A DNA stretch of 64,000 bases from Botryosphaeria dothidea (Eukaryota; Ascomycota; Dothideomycetes; Botryosphaeriales; Botryosphaeriaceae), in the NCBI GenBank assembly GCA_011503125.2, contig WWBZ02000062.1:930001-994000 (forward strand), read 5' to 3'. The stretch's first letter is position 1; each line of letters begins with the position of its first letter. The position numbers and the translations under genes are program-made. Positions 1 through 10,204 of the stretch are shown here, piece after piece. Under the pieces are notes generated by a model that made no database searches, had not been told where the DNA came from, and worked only from the letters and a program-made list of their open reading frames with translations.

Positions 1-1115
1 CTGGAGAAGCTGGCTATGCTGGCCTTCTTAGAGAGTGTCTTGATAGACGCTGGGCGGGCGTGCTCGAGGCCTGAATCAGCCGGCTCGACAGAGGTATAAA
101 AGCAACTGCTCGCGCTTCGTGAATGGGCGCCGGATTTAAAATCCTCAAGACGGCGCTGGCCCTTGGCCAAGAGAGGTGCAACCTTCGCCAGCGAGGGGCT
201 TTCAGTGACATCTGCAAGTGGCAGCCGGCTGATGAAGTATGCGATAGATGATGGGCTTTTCGAGTTGGGGGAGATTTTGCAGCGGTACTCGATCCACCTT
301 GTGTTAAGTTCACGTTCAAACAATGCGTTCAGAGCCTTCTCATCGACAGCTTGCGGGATCACACTGTTGGTGCGCTTAGCACGCCCCTTCTTGCTCTCTT
401 GCTGCTCCAGGCAGATCCTGCCGCGGCCGTAGTCGGAAAGGTGGTATGTCCGTTGTTTGAGCGCTGGTGCTGGCCGGTCTGTCAGGAGGCTGATCTGCAT
501 TATTCCGAGTGTGCGCTTGATGTCATCGATCGTGACTTTGCGCTTCCCCCAGACCTTGGTAATGGATGGTGTGAGCGTACGGAGGTCGACTGGCGACGCA
601 GTACCATTATGAGCATAGTGGAGAGATAGCGCGGAGAGGAATGATGAGTGTAGAGAGATAAGGTCATGTATCTCTTTCGGAAGGTCGTCGGCGGACTTCT
701 CGTCCTTGAAGCTCGGGGCACTAGACGAGCAGGGGCTTGTTGGAGGCGTTTCGACGGCAGTAGAGGACGAATCGGAAACGGACTTGAGCTTTAGAGGCTT
801 CGTTGGTGTTGAAAGGTCGAAATCGGCAAGCAGAGTGCGCGCACCCTTGGTAGGTGTGTCGGTGGGGGTCTCTGAGATGGGGCGTTGAGACGCTCGGGGA
901 CGGCGCAACTTCTTGCACGACACCAGCTTCGGCGATTCGGTGTCCTCCTCAGCATCCTGAGCTACCGCCTTCCTCTTCTTTGAATCTGCCGGTGACGATG
1001 CGGGCTTCGAGACGCGTGCGAAGGACTGGATGTCCGTTTGGGATCGTGTTGTGCGTTTGTTTACACCGGCTGAGGAGGGGTGCGAGGCGGGCCGCGCATT
1101 CTTGGTAATAGGCAT
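1..1115 (-). CDS. Cdt1-like DNA replication licensing factor, 3' end cut by window edge
   Basis: A single uninterrupted frame runs from an ATG at 1115-1113 to the left edge (371 codons, no stop), so the C-terminus lies outside. Cdt1 loads the MCM helicase at origins with ORC and Cdc6 in the nucleus. The N-terminal 100 residues are disordered and basic, with a PIP-box-like QTDIQSF about residue 26 and several SP/TP sites. From about residue 155 comes a helical segment (LISLHSSFLSALSLHYAHNG) followed by a winged-helix-like stretch with VWGKRKVTIDDIKRTLGI, the pattern of the fungal Cdt1 central domain. Family assignment is by these motifs. I see no intron in the visible part. Upstream is a gene-free 1.1 kb. 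Confidence 0.72.
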   Translation of the reverse strand, partial: MPITKNARPASHPSSAGVNKRTTRSQTDIQSFARVSKPASSPADSKKRKAVAQDAEEDTESPKLVSCKKLRRPRASQRPISETPTDTPTKGARTLLADFDLSTPTKPLKLKSVSDSSSTAVETPPTSPCSSSAPSFKDEKSADDLPKEIHDLISLHSSFLSALSLHYAHNGTASPVDLRTLTPSITKVWGKRKVTIDDIKRTLGIMQISLLTDRPAPALKQRTYHLSDYGRGRICLEQQESKKGRAKRTNSVIPQAVDEKALNALFERELNTRWIEYRCKISPNSKSPSSIAYFISRLPLADVTESPSLAKVAPLLAKGQRRLEDFKSGAHSRSASSCFYTSVEPADSGLEHARPASIKTLSKKASIASFS

Positions 1116-2260
1116 GGCGGGATGATGAGATATCGTAGTAGTATGCTGATGCAGCAGGGTAGGAATTGGGATGTCAATACGGCTGTAGAATGGAGATGTT
1201 GTGGTGCGCGGATATCAGCTGGAGGGGAAAATGACGCGCGACGACGGAAACGCGACGAATACGCGCAAAGTCGCGCCAAGACTTCTAAGCACTAGGCCCG
1301 ACAAGGAAACGTAAGTGGTTCGTGCTGTCCACCGGCTGGCAATGGCGTCAGGTTCGCAGGGATTTTATTGCAAGAAGGCTTCACTCCATCAGAAGGTACA
1401 GCACTTGCTGTACAATTACTTTATACTCCGTTGGGCTCCCACATGTTGATCTGCGTGTACTGCTGATCCTGGATGTTGCTATGGAAACTGTACGCCGGCT
1501 TTCGCGAAACTCTGCCCGTCGCCGTCCGTTCCGGCACCAGCTTCATGCCCGCAGCTTGATCCCGCGACCATCTGCCTGACCTATTTGACATACGCAACCG
1601 TCAGCTTATGCGATCTCCACGCCCACTTTGGCGGCATTGCCGGGCCCCAAAGCTGGCCTGAAATGATGGTCATCCGACTCATGAATCCTGCAGCGCGTCC
1701 AAATTACCTGGCGACAACCCACTTCTTTGACTGGCCATTGGCTGCAGCTGTGAAACAACAGGCCATGTAGGTATCCTCTGGCTGTTTCGACCACAGAGCT
1801 TATACGTCGCCTTACTTTGGTCTGATTGGCATGTGCTTGATTTCCTTCCCGTTACCTAGGTTTCAGGACATCCCAGGCCTTTCCTTGGAAAAGGCCAATG
1901 AGCAGGCGTCATCCAGCCTCCTGTCCATATCAACGGGAAGAAGCATCTCGACGACCGCCGCAAGTAGAGAGATGTAAGGCAGACCTGGTGGTACCGGCAT
2001 TTGGCTGGACGGATCGGAATGCACAAGCGCGGGGTGTTTCACATGTGGACAAGTCTTTTCGTCCCGCCTTTCCTGTTTTCATGAAAAGTACCTATAAGCA
2101 ACAAAAGACGCAGGCTGCAGCGGCAGACAGTGGCCAAGTAGGTATTGCCATTTCATATTGAGGATCATCCGGAGTCATGCTCATTCTAGTCATCATTCAT
2201 GCCGTTTTCCCGGTTCCTGCCGTGAATCCCACAAGTCCGAAGACCTCGCTACCCCGCAAT
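1116..2260. other. Gene-free stretch
   Basis: Lies between the 5' end of the Cdt1-like gene and the 3' end of the GH71 gene, both on the minus strand. Only short frames with no family signature are present. It probably holds the Cdt1 promoter next to 1115; no clear TATA box is seen. Confidence 0.6.
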
Positions 2261-3962
2261 TCACCCAATGATTTGGTTGAAATCATTCCCCAGACTCTGA
2301 ACAACCGGGTTGAAGTTCTCCCAAGAGCAGTCCGCCGTGATCGGGACACTGTTGTACTTAGAGTATGCGATACGGTGAATGTTGACCGGATAGACTAGGA
2401 CATGCGGGTAGAGTATGTCGCTGCTGTTCAAGGGGAAGTCCTCGGGGAATGGCAATTCCACGAGCTGAGGTCCCGTCTGGTTTTCGGTTGTGAAACTAAC
2501 CTTGGGCGAGCCGGGCCGTATGTCCTGTGAGTGAGGGGAGGTCCCATAGAAGACTTCTATCTCAACCTTGGCTCGCACAGCAGCCCAGAAGAAGACCGAA
2601 TCGTCAGGAAATTCGCCATTCTGCACAGAACCCGACGCGGAGCTTTGGCCTCCACGACACTTAGCGTTCTTGCGGTGTACTCGGTACCAATAGATCAGCT
2701 TGTTGTCCTTGATCTCAGGCTCGGATCCAGTCTTGTAGTAGTCAGTGTAATGAAGGCCCATGTCCCGCCAAGCCGTATGGTTCATGCCATAGACGTAGTT
2801 GCCTTGGTCGCCAAGATCAACGCAACCAGGAGCGGTGCCGTCTTCCTCGGGCAAATCACGTAAGTAGGACGAAGTGTTCCAGCTGTTCCAGCTTACGATG
2901 TTGACAATGTCGGGTTTAGTATCATTTATGACGCCACTCCAGCGGTAATACCAGAGAGTATCGCTGTACTGGACACGGCTGTCGGCAGGGTTATTGGTGT
3001 TGCGGTTTTCGTAGAACCACGGTGAAACGGCTGCAAAAGTTTGTTAACGTGCCAAAACGCAGCGAAGACATGATTTACTCACCCATTATGTATGGGCCGT
3101 TCCTTCCAGCATTTTTGAGAGCGCCCTTGAAGGCATTGTCGACATCACAGGTCAGGTTCTGGCGGACGTCCATGGGCCAGGCCATTTCTTTGTTTGTCAG
3201 CTACTTTTGCTCACACATGTCTCGGGCCTTCGTGGGAACTCACCGTTGTAGAAGCCATCGATGGAAGGGTAATCCGAAAAGGCGAATTTGGCGTCCTTTT
3301 CTGGCTCACCGAAGCTATGGGCTGCTTCAACGTAAGACTCGATGTAGGGGGCGATGCTGATTTTGACACCTTGACGGTCAAGGAGGCTTTTGATCTGGGA
3401 GAAGTAGTCATCGCCGTAAAGACCACCACCTCTCGTGGTCACCAAAACAGCATTATTCCAGCGGTAGGTTGCGGACTGTTTGCTGGCATCCGAAATCAAC
3501 GTCGACATGTAAGTCATGTTCCAGGCGGTTCCCGTGGGGCAATTGTCTGTGCGGAAATGGTAACTCATGTCGAAGGCTGGAACGATCGAAAAGTTCTGGG
3601 CGTCGGCGGCGGTGTAAGCATCCTTGATCCTGGCGGTCTGCCAGCTGAGGTCCTTGGGCTGACAATTGGGAGGAACTGCCACCAAAGCTACGGGTCCAGA
3701 AAGTCAGTATGACCGCTCGCGTAGTGAGACAGAATGGTCGAGGCATACCAAATCCGTCAATTCCGGACGCCTTAGCTGAGGCAATGTCGGCCTTCCAAGC
3801 ATCGACTGTGTAGGTCTCGGCGAAGAGTAGCTATGGCCAGGTCAGTGACATTCGGCGGTATTCTCAAGAAGGTCTGACCTCGAAGTTCGAGATGACCAGG
3901 GCACCAGAAACGGCCCGGTTGAAGGCGCTGAGAAGCAGCGCAAGAAAGACGACAAAGTTCAT
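2261..3962 (-). CDS. Secreted glycoside hydrolase family 71 (alpha-1,3-glucanase/mutanase type)
   Basis: Five exons (3962-3879, 3830-3749, 3687-3244, 3187-3083, 3030-2261) give 494 residues. GH71 enzymes cut alpha-1,3-glucan of fungal cell walls; this one would act outside the cell. The first 21 residues are a signal peptide (hydrophobic run FVVFLALLLSAF). The mature part carries TVDAWKADIASAKASGIDGF, typical of the first repeat of the GH71 TIM barrel, then GGGLYGDDYFSQIK and a YNEMAWP segment, and ends with a beta-rich C-terminal domain. The first donor is GTCAGA, weak but required by frame; the others are GTATGC and GTGAGT. Near the N-terminus the usual AHFM-type motif reads SNFE. No carbohydrate-binding module is seen. 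Confidence 0.85.
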
Positions 3963-5102
3963 TTCGGCAGTGTTGAATCGCAAGGGAAGAGAGGCGAAGG
4001 GAAGGAAGGGATGGTGACCGTGTGAAGTGAGGAATAGATGTAAACGAGAGAATTGGAGTTAGGTCTGGCGGTGGGTTAATATCGACCGGGCCGCTCAGGG
4101 TGGAGCGACGGGCGTCCAGGTGGCGGGCGCTCAAAAAGGAAAGAGCCGAGTGAAGCACTTAGTGGCAGCTGAACTCCAAGTGAGGTGGCAGCTACCTGTA
4201 GCACATGCGCTGCCCGGAGCAGAGGGCATGAAAGGAGCGTGAAGAAAGATGGTTGCGGCTAGGTGGCGCCGATCAAAGTAGGTCCATCGGCGTGTTTTAA
4301 TAAACGTGGGTGCCATACGCCTCGCAGGGGTGAAGGGTGGAAGCAAACTCAACTGCATGGATCGCCTTACGGGAATTGCAGGGGAGATGCAGCCGACAAT
4401 CAGCGCCAGAAGGCGATATTGTAATTCCCATGAAAAAGAAAGACTGAGCTGGACTTGAGACTACTATGGGGAACTTCAAACAGCTCTACAGTCAAGAATA
4501 CAACTGGATCAGACTCCAGCTTAGACTTCTGCATTCGCGAGTCGCGAAGCCAATCGACATCGGTTGGCAGCTGCAACACCCTTTCGCACATAGTAGTCGG
4601 CATGTGCCCGCATCTCCGCACTTGTCTAGGATTGCTTCTGCACTCGTCCATGTTCTCAGGGCCAGTCGTAGGGTTTTCGGCTCACGTCACGACGTTCCAC
4701 GGAAAAATTCAGCCTGGACTTCATCCACACGCCGACGTCGTGCAAGGGATATTTCGGGGACTAGGAGCCGATCCCTCCGCTGGTTTTGGACGAGTGGCAA
4801 TCATTTTCCACTCACGCCATAGTGCTGCCAAAACAGCCGGCCAATTGGCGCCCGCCGTCGATACTGTGTTAAACGCAGCTAGTGCCTGAACGATGCACCG
4901 GAATGGACTGCAGCGTGCGGACCAAAGCGGCAGGTCCTTGGCGACTGTCTCCTCAAAAGCACATGAAACAGCACGGCACAGCGTCCAACAGAGAAGAGAT
5001 TGATGTCAGATGCACTATAGCCTTTCCTTGCCCCGGCCCCTTCATTAGCCATTACTCGTCCCGTAGTTGTAGTAGCATGCCGTGATGCTATGCCGTCGGC
5101 TC
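3963..5102. other. Gene-free stretch, upstream of GH71 gene
   Basis: Holds the promoter side of the GH71 gene and the 3' flank of the calcofluor-type gene. Open frames up to 144 codons occur (4455-4889 plus strand), but show no domain and no splice logic; I see no supported gene. Confidence 0.6.
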
Positions 5103-5642
5103 TCATTTGAACCATCCCGAAAGCCAGCTCTTCGATTGCGCTGCCTTATCCTCGACCGTCTTGTCGAATTTATCGACAGCTGAGTGCAGATCCTTTGCCG
5201 TCTGCGAGGAGACATCCCCAATCTTCTTGTCGGCTTGCGCACGATACGCCTCGAGCTTCTCGTCGATCTTGCTTGTGGTGGCCTTGGCCTCAGCGATCTG
5301 TGCGTGTGGAGGTCAGCCACTCCGTCGCAAAGCAGCTGAGATGATCATCTTCGAACTAACCGCGCTGTCAACCCTCTCACCTGCCTCTTCACCCAGCACC
5401 TTTGCGCTCGTTTTGGCCTCCTTTTCCTTGCCAGGAAGTTCGCCCTTGACCTTGGAAGACAGACGGGCGGCGTCGTCTGCAATCTGTCAGTCACATCCAG
5501 TTTCGGAGAGCGAGGAACTCGATAACGCACGTTCGAACTCCTTCTCAGCAAGCTTGGGATTGCCGCCAGCTTGGTACAGGTAGTACCCTATGCCTCCAGC
5601 TGCGGTTAGACCACCGTAGAGTCCAATGCGGCGGGCTGCCAT
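5103..5642 (-). CDS. Calcofluor white hypersensitive-type small membrane protein
   Basis: Three exons (5642-5531, 5476-5361, 5297-5103) encode 140 residues. It resembles the short fungal proteins annotated as calcofluor white hypersensitive protein: MAARRIGLYGG leader, one hydrophobic segment ending in GYYLYQAGG (about residues 10-28), then a long charged, Lys/Glu/Ala-rich amphipathic helix and a tail ending in SWLSGWF. The biochemical role is not known; the name comes from a cell-wall-stress phenotype in the family. Donors are GTGCGT and GTTAGT; an alternative GTGAGA donor upstream of the second would break the frame. It is divergent from the DysF gene, with 583 bp between starts, probably a shared promoter. 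Confidence 0.75.
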
Positions 5643-6225
5643 AGTTGCAAGAGAGTAAATGGGATTTAGTTTGAGGGTGGTGCAGTCGAATTGGCTTTGA
5701 ACGGAGAAGAAAATTCGTAGAGAGGGAGACTGCGGGAGTTTGTAATGGGTGGTGGTGTTACTGGAAGGTATGGCAGGTTGGCTGGGCGAAATGACGTAAC
5801 AGGCGCGAAGCTCTCTCCGCATTCACGCGCGCCGGCCTGGACACTTGACGCTTGGACACCAGCTAGAGCTCCTGCTCTGGCACCAACCGACACGGCCTCG
5901 TAAGATAATTTCGCCCTCCCCTCTCCACTCCTGATCAGACGCTGCATGAACGCTGGCAGCGCTTGAGCTGACTTCGCAGCCAAATATTCTCAACTGCATC
6001 GTCGCCATTGTTTGTCCGTTGCGACTGCAGAGCTAGAAAGCGTCATGCTTATTCCCTTGGCCTGACCCCTTTAGCCCGCCACCGACGACACCGTAAGGCT
6101 ATGCTTCCACAAGCTCCGACCGGCGAGACCTCGATCTATCCTCCCCTTCGTCTCCCCACTGCGCATCCGACCGCTTTCACATTCCCCGCCTTCGATCCGC
6201 TAAACGCCGAACGCTTGTGCAAGAC
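5643..6225. promoter_or_regulatory. Shared divergent promoter region
   Basis: 583 bp between two divergent starts (5642 on minus, 6226 on plus). It has pyrimidine-rich stretches on each side, as is common in fungal promoters, but no obvious TATA box. No gene seen. Confidence 0.5.
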
Positions 6226-7906
6226 ATGCCCCTCCTCGGCTTGGCATCCTCACGCAATGACGACGCCGACGAAGCTGCCAAGTACGACCATCTCATCCAG
6301 CTCGTAGATCATACCAAGTATGACGACGGCGATAAGTCGCCCAGCGAGCCCTCATCCGGCACCCAGACGCCGCTCGAGCCCAAACAATCTCGTCGCCTCA
6401 ACCGCGCTTCAATTCGGGAAGACCTTGCGAAGCGTGGCCTCGCCCGCCAAAAATATGCGAAATGGCAGCAAAACAGATTTGAGACGATCGGCCAGCCAAG
6501 TGCCTCTACGGACACTGGGTTAGTTCAGATTGACACGAAATCTGCTCAGCTGAGGTTGGAAGAGACGGAGCAAAACACTGATACAAGTAGCAAGGACGGC
6601 GACGCTATTGCCCGGAAGAAGAGCAAGCTTGAACGGGGCAAGAACCGCGTCAAAGGGCTCGTCAACTCTAAGAAGCTGATTCAGCAGTCCAAGGAAGAGG
6701 ATGCCGTTGTTGATGTGCTCTATGAAAACCAGCGGGGCTCGTTCTTCTTTGGTATCCCTCTGTTCTCCTCCAAATCACTGCTCAACTTCGATCCCGCCGC
6801 CTGGGTTGACGGCAAGTTCAAGGCTGTCCCTGTGAACATCACAAATGCTGCAGTACCTGATCCCAGCTGGGACTGGGCCTGGCCCTCGTGGTATGTGGAC
6901 ATGTCTCACGACGTGGATGAAGAAGGATGGCAGTACTCTTTCTCATTTCGTCATGGGTTTGCATGGCACGGCACCCATCCATGGTTCCATTCGTTCGTGC
7001 GGAGACGTCGGTGGCTGCGCAAACGCGTCCGCAAAGGTGCTGCTGCCAAAGGCCAACCGAATCCCAAAAACTTCAACGACGCCCACATGCTCACCGCGGA
7101 ATACTTCACCATCCATCCGCCCAAGAAAAGACCAAATTATGCCAGTGAAAGTCTGACTCGCTCAAGTTCCTTGACTCGTTTCAATAACCAAGATGTTGTG
7201 GAGCAACAAGATGACGAGATCAGTGACATTCCGAGGCTGATAAGGCGCTTGAAAAGAGCATCGATTGATCGGGAGAAGATAGTCCTCGTACGCCGTTTTC
7301 TTGATGAAGGAGGCGAAGAGTTATACTATCTCGCTGAGCAGGTAAAACGATCCCGTCCTTACTCACCGGTGTTCGTTTCTTAACCATTCGCAGATGCCAA
7401 TTATCATGTCGCTTCTCGTATTTCAATCCTCACGACGTCAACTCCTTTCATTACTATTTCGACATTTTGAGGCTGCCTCAGCACATCGTGAAGCCCATCG
7501 AGACCGCGACCAACCGGAGTCCTCAGCGGAATCGCGCAAGATTGACAATCTTCTCAATGCCTTACATGCTGCCGACGAAGAATGCCGCCAGTTGGAATAT
7601 TGGAGCGATATTCGACATGTGACCAAACGTGGAGACTCTCTTGGGGCTGTGGATGAAAGCCATGGCTGGGGACACGGCTGGGAAGGCTTAGATGACAGCG
7701 GCCCCGGAGAGAAAGACGATTCTGGTGCAGAAAGATTCAAAGAGAAGGGAACTCCCGAGCAACAACAATCTGATAATGAATCAGAGAGAGTGGCGAAAGA
7801 TATAGTTGACGAGCAGCAAAACACTGACTCTAATACCGCAGAGCAAAACGAGCATGATCAGAAAAATGGGCACAAGGACAAAGGCAAGGGTAAGGCGGAG
7901 CTTTAG
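6226..7906 (+). CDS. DysF (peroxin/dysferlin) domain protein, Mug65/Spo73-like
   Basis: Two exons (6226-7341, 7394-7906) encode 542 residues. The frame extends to 6217, but the first ATG is 6226. Residues about 165-265 match a DysFN/DysFC module: DVLYENQRGSFFFGIPLFSS, a W-rich core (PSWDWAWPSWYVDM), then EGWQYSFSFR and WHSFVRRRRWLRKR. In fungi such proteins include Pex23/24-related peroxins and the Mug65/Spo73 sporulation proteins; with only the DysF module visible the latter group fits better. The N-terminal 150 residues are charged and probably disordered. The C-terminal 170 residues carry a short hydrophobic run (PIIMSLLVF) and an acidic Gln/Asp/Glu-rich tail. The intron uses donor GTAAAA and acceptor CGCAG. 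Confidence 0.78.
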
Positions 7907-7950
7907 GCGTTGATGCCGCCCGTCCGACTATTCAACACTCGTTTCAAAAC

Positions 7951-7973
7951 ACTTTTTTTTTTTAAAAAAAAGT
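7951..7973. repeat. Poly-T/poly-A inverted repeat in 3' flank
   Basis: A run of 11 T is followed at once by 8 A, flanked by AC and GT, forming a near-perfect palindrome about 45 bp after the stop of the DysF gene. It may lie in the 3' UTR or act as a 3'-end signal; function is not shown. Confidence 0.7.
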
Positions 7974-8862
7974 ATGTCTGACTGTATGCAGATCAGCTGT
8001 CTCAATCACCTCCGCCTGGTCCATCTATGACACCACCAGTACAAAAGTCGTGGTTCGAGCAAGCATTTTGGTAGCAACGTAGTAGCGTTGACGCTTGCTT
8101 TCGAGCGACATTCAGCAATAACCATCGTCTCCTACACCCTACGTACACCTTTTTCTTATCGTCAATAATTTTTTTTCAATGCAACCAAGCTGTGCTTTGA
8201 TAGTCGTGCTGTACAGACCTGTTGAAATTAGGTGGTGGGGTCAGTGGGACACAAAATTGGAGAACGGCTTTCAGAACAAAGGTGCACACTCTGGCAAGGC
8301 TCGCTTCAAGAAAAAAAATATTATTCGTCTATTGTTGTTACTTTTCTCGTGGGGCTGGACTACGTATCAATGCTCTCCATGTCATGATGAAAACCTATTT
8401 TATGTACTGCCAGCATGGCCAGTTCATCAAATTCCAAAGCCTGACTGGACCGATGGGATGCTTGGCTTACATCGAATTAGATTCAAATCCATGCGGACGA
8501 ATGCTACGGTCAATTATGCAACAACAATACAGGAGAGACATCCGGGAAGCAAGTCAATAACTCCGGTTCTTCCTGATGTTAAACAGGCCACACCATGGCC
8601 CACCTTCTCAACTTGTCCTGGCGGCCTGTTTCACATCCTCTTCGAAGCGAGTACACAAGGCTTGGCGGTTACCTTCTAGAGGCTTAACCCTCGTATGCAC
8701 AGACTATTCGGAGACCCTATTCAAGACTTTGCCTGCTTGTCCATACCAGCTCGATTATGCCGCATGGAGCTCGTGGCTTCGTAAGAGCTGAACGACGTGG
8801 AGACGAGAAGGATAAATTCTTTGTCAAGAGGGGCTGTTGTGGGGCGCCCCCATAGTGGTGGC

Positions 8863-8870
8863 ATATATAA
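8863..8870 (+). promoter_or_regulatory. TATA box upstream of small secreted protein
   Basis: A TATATAA element lies about 150 bp before the ATG at 9019. A GTAAGT at 8923 suggests a 5' UTR intron may lie between it and the start. Confidence 0.5.
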
Positions 8871-9018
8871 GCTTAAGAGGTCTGCTTCTGTTAGGACATC
8901 GCAACGGTTCCTTCGTGAAGAAAGTAAGTGTGATCCTACTTCTCATGCATTAGCTATCCAGCTGACATGGGGATATTTGCCAGATACACTGCGAGTTCAC
9001 GTGTTAACCTCAAACAAC

Positions 9019-9272
9019 ATGCGCTTCGAAACTCTCTTCGGATTCGTCGCTGTTTTTCTGTCTGGAGTCTCGGCCCAGACCATGACTTGCCAGGTCCTTA
9101 CTTATCACCTATTGTTCTCGCATCGATACTGACTGGAGATTTTGCCCAGGAATGCTGCGAAATTTGCCGTCCCTACGATACCGCTTCCATTGAGTACGAG
9201 AACTGCACGGGCAACTGTGAAGTCTATGCGTGCTCGGGGGTGGTCCAGCGCTGCGAGGAATTCTGGGAGTAA
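9019..9272 (+). CDS. Small cysteine-rich secreted protein (effector-like)
   Basis: Two exons (9019-9093, 9150-9272) encode 65 residues. A signal peptide covers residues 1-19 (MRFETLFGFVAVFLSGVSA). The mature part of about 46 residues has eight cysteines, including a CC and CEIC cluster, enough for four disulfides. I recognise no family. The exon junction follows a Cys-Gln pair; the donor is GTCCTT, which is unusual, but the reading frame and the even cysteine count support it. Such proteins are common as candidate effectors or antimicrobials in fungi; that role is inference only. A TATA box lies upstream. Confidence 0.6.
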
Positions 9273-10204
9273 ATCCTATGGCTTTAGCATAATTCATTCT
9301 ACATTGCCACGTCTATTCTGTACTGAGCGCTTACGCAATCACGTGAGCCTGTAACCGGAGAGCTGATGAGTAGGTCGGTAGTACGGTGGGAAACAGTTCG
9401 ATGCTGACGCTGCCACAAGGTCTCTCTGGCAAGATTTTCTCATGTTGAACTTGCAAACTAAAAGGAAGACGTTACGCCGAGATTCTTGAGCGAGAATGCC
9501 GCAATCGAAGGTTTCGTGTGTGGAGATACAGTGGACCCTGTTCTTCTGCCCTTGGTCCCTGAAAGGACCTAGCCTTTTTGAGAATGCTGCGCCGCAGATG
9601 TATCCGTTTTTGGTTCGCGATTCTCATGGGTGTTCAGATGCAAAGTGTTGCGATTTCGAAAGATTCTTCTCAATCAAGCGCAACAAAACGCACGTCCCGG
9701 TGCGAATTGGATACTGCGAAGGACATTGAGATTCATGTCACTGACCTACAGGGACTTTTCAGCAAGAGCGACGTGAGCTTGACAGTCTGATGACCTTGTC
9801 AATCTATCATCGGTGCAACGGCACGCATCAGGCAGTAGGTCATCCGGATAGGCGGACCCTTGCCTAGTCACAATGGCAACACGCGAGCGCTAGTTGAAGA
9901 TTGCTTGGAAAGTTTCATTACCTTGTCATTTCTGTCTTAAGTGATGCAAGTTTCGACCCCACAAAAGACACATTCTACCGGCTTACAGACCCACCGTATG
10001 CAATAAGCAGACCAAGCGCAAACAGAGAAAAGCAAACCTTCTCCACGGGCCGCCCGCCGTTTTGCCTCGGGTTTATTCCTTGTCTGTCACACCCCACCTG
10101 CCTTATCACTGCATCACCGACCCCGCTCGTGATGCCGGTCGCATGAGATGCCCATATAAATTTCCTGGTCCTTGGTCGTTTGATTCTAAACAGCAAACCC
10201 CACC
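9273..10204. other. Gene-free stretch with P450 promoter
   Basis: Between the small secreted protein and the P450 gene. Contains a TATA box about 50 bp before the P450 start. Other open frames here are short and unsupported. Confidence 0.55.
10153..10160 (+). promoter_or_regulatory. TATA box of the P450 gene
   Basis: CATATAAA lies about 50 bp upstream of the ATG at 10205, a normal distance for a short fungal 5' UTR. Confidence 0.55.

Larger units (their letters stand above)
7907..9018. other. Gene-free stretch
   Basis: 1.1 kb between two plus-strand genes. It holds a T11/A8 inverted repeat near its start and a TATA box near its end. A 166-codon frame at 8179-8679 has biased, low-plausibility composition and no recognisable domain; I do not call it. 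Confidence 0.55.

Noticed and set aside
4455..4889. 144-codon plus-strand open frame upstream of the GH71 gene
   Set aside because: Composition looks random and no family motif can be seen.
8051..8070. GGTTCGAGC resembling a tRNA B box
   Set aside because: No A box or cloverleaf can be formed around it.
8179..8679. 166-codon plus-strand open frame
   Set aside because: No domain, no codon bias like the neighbours, no introns or signal peptide; lies in a low-GC intergenic stretch.
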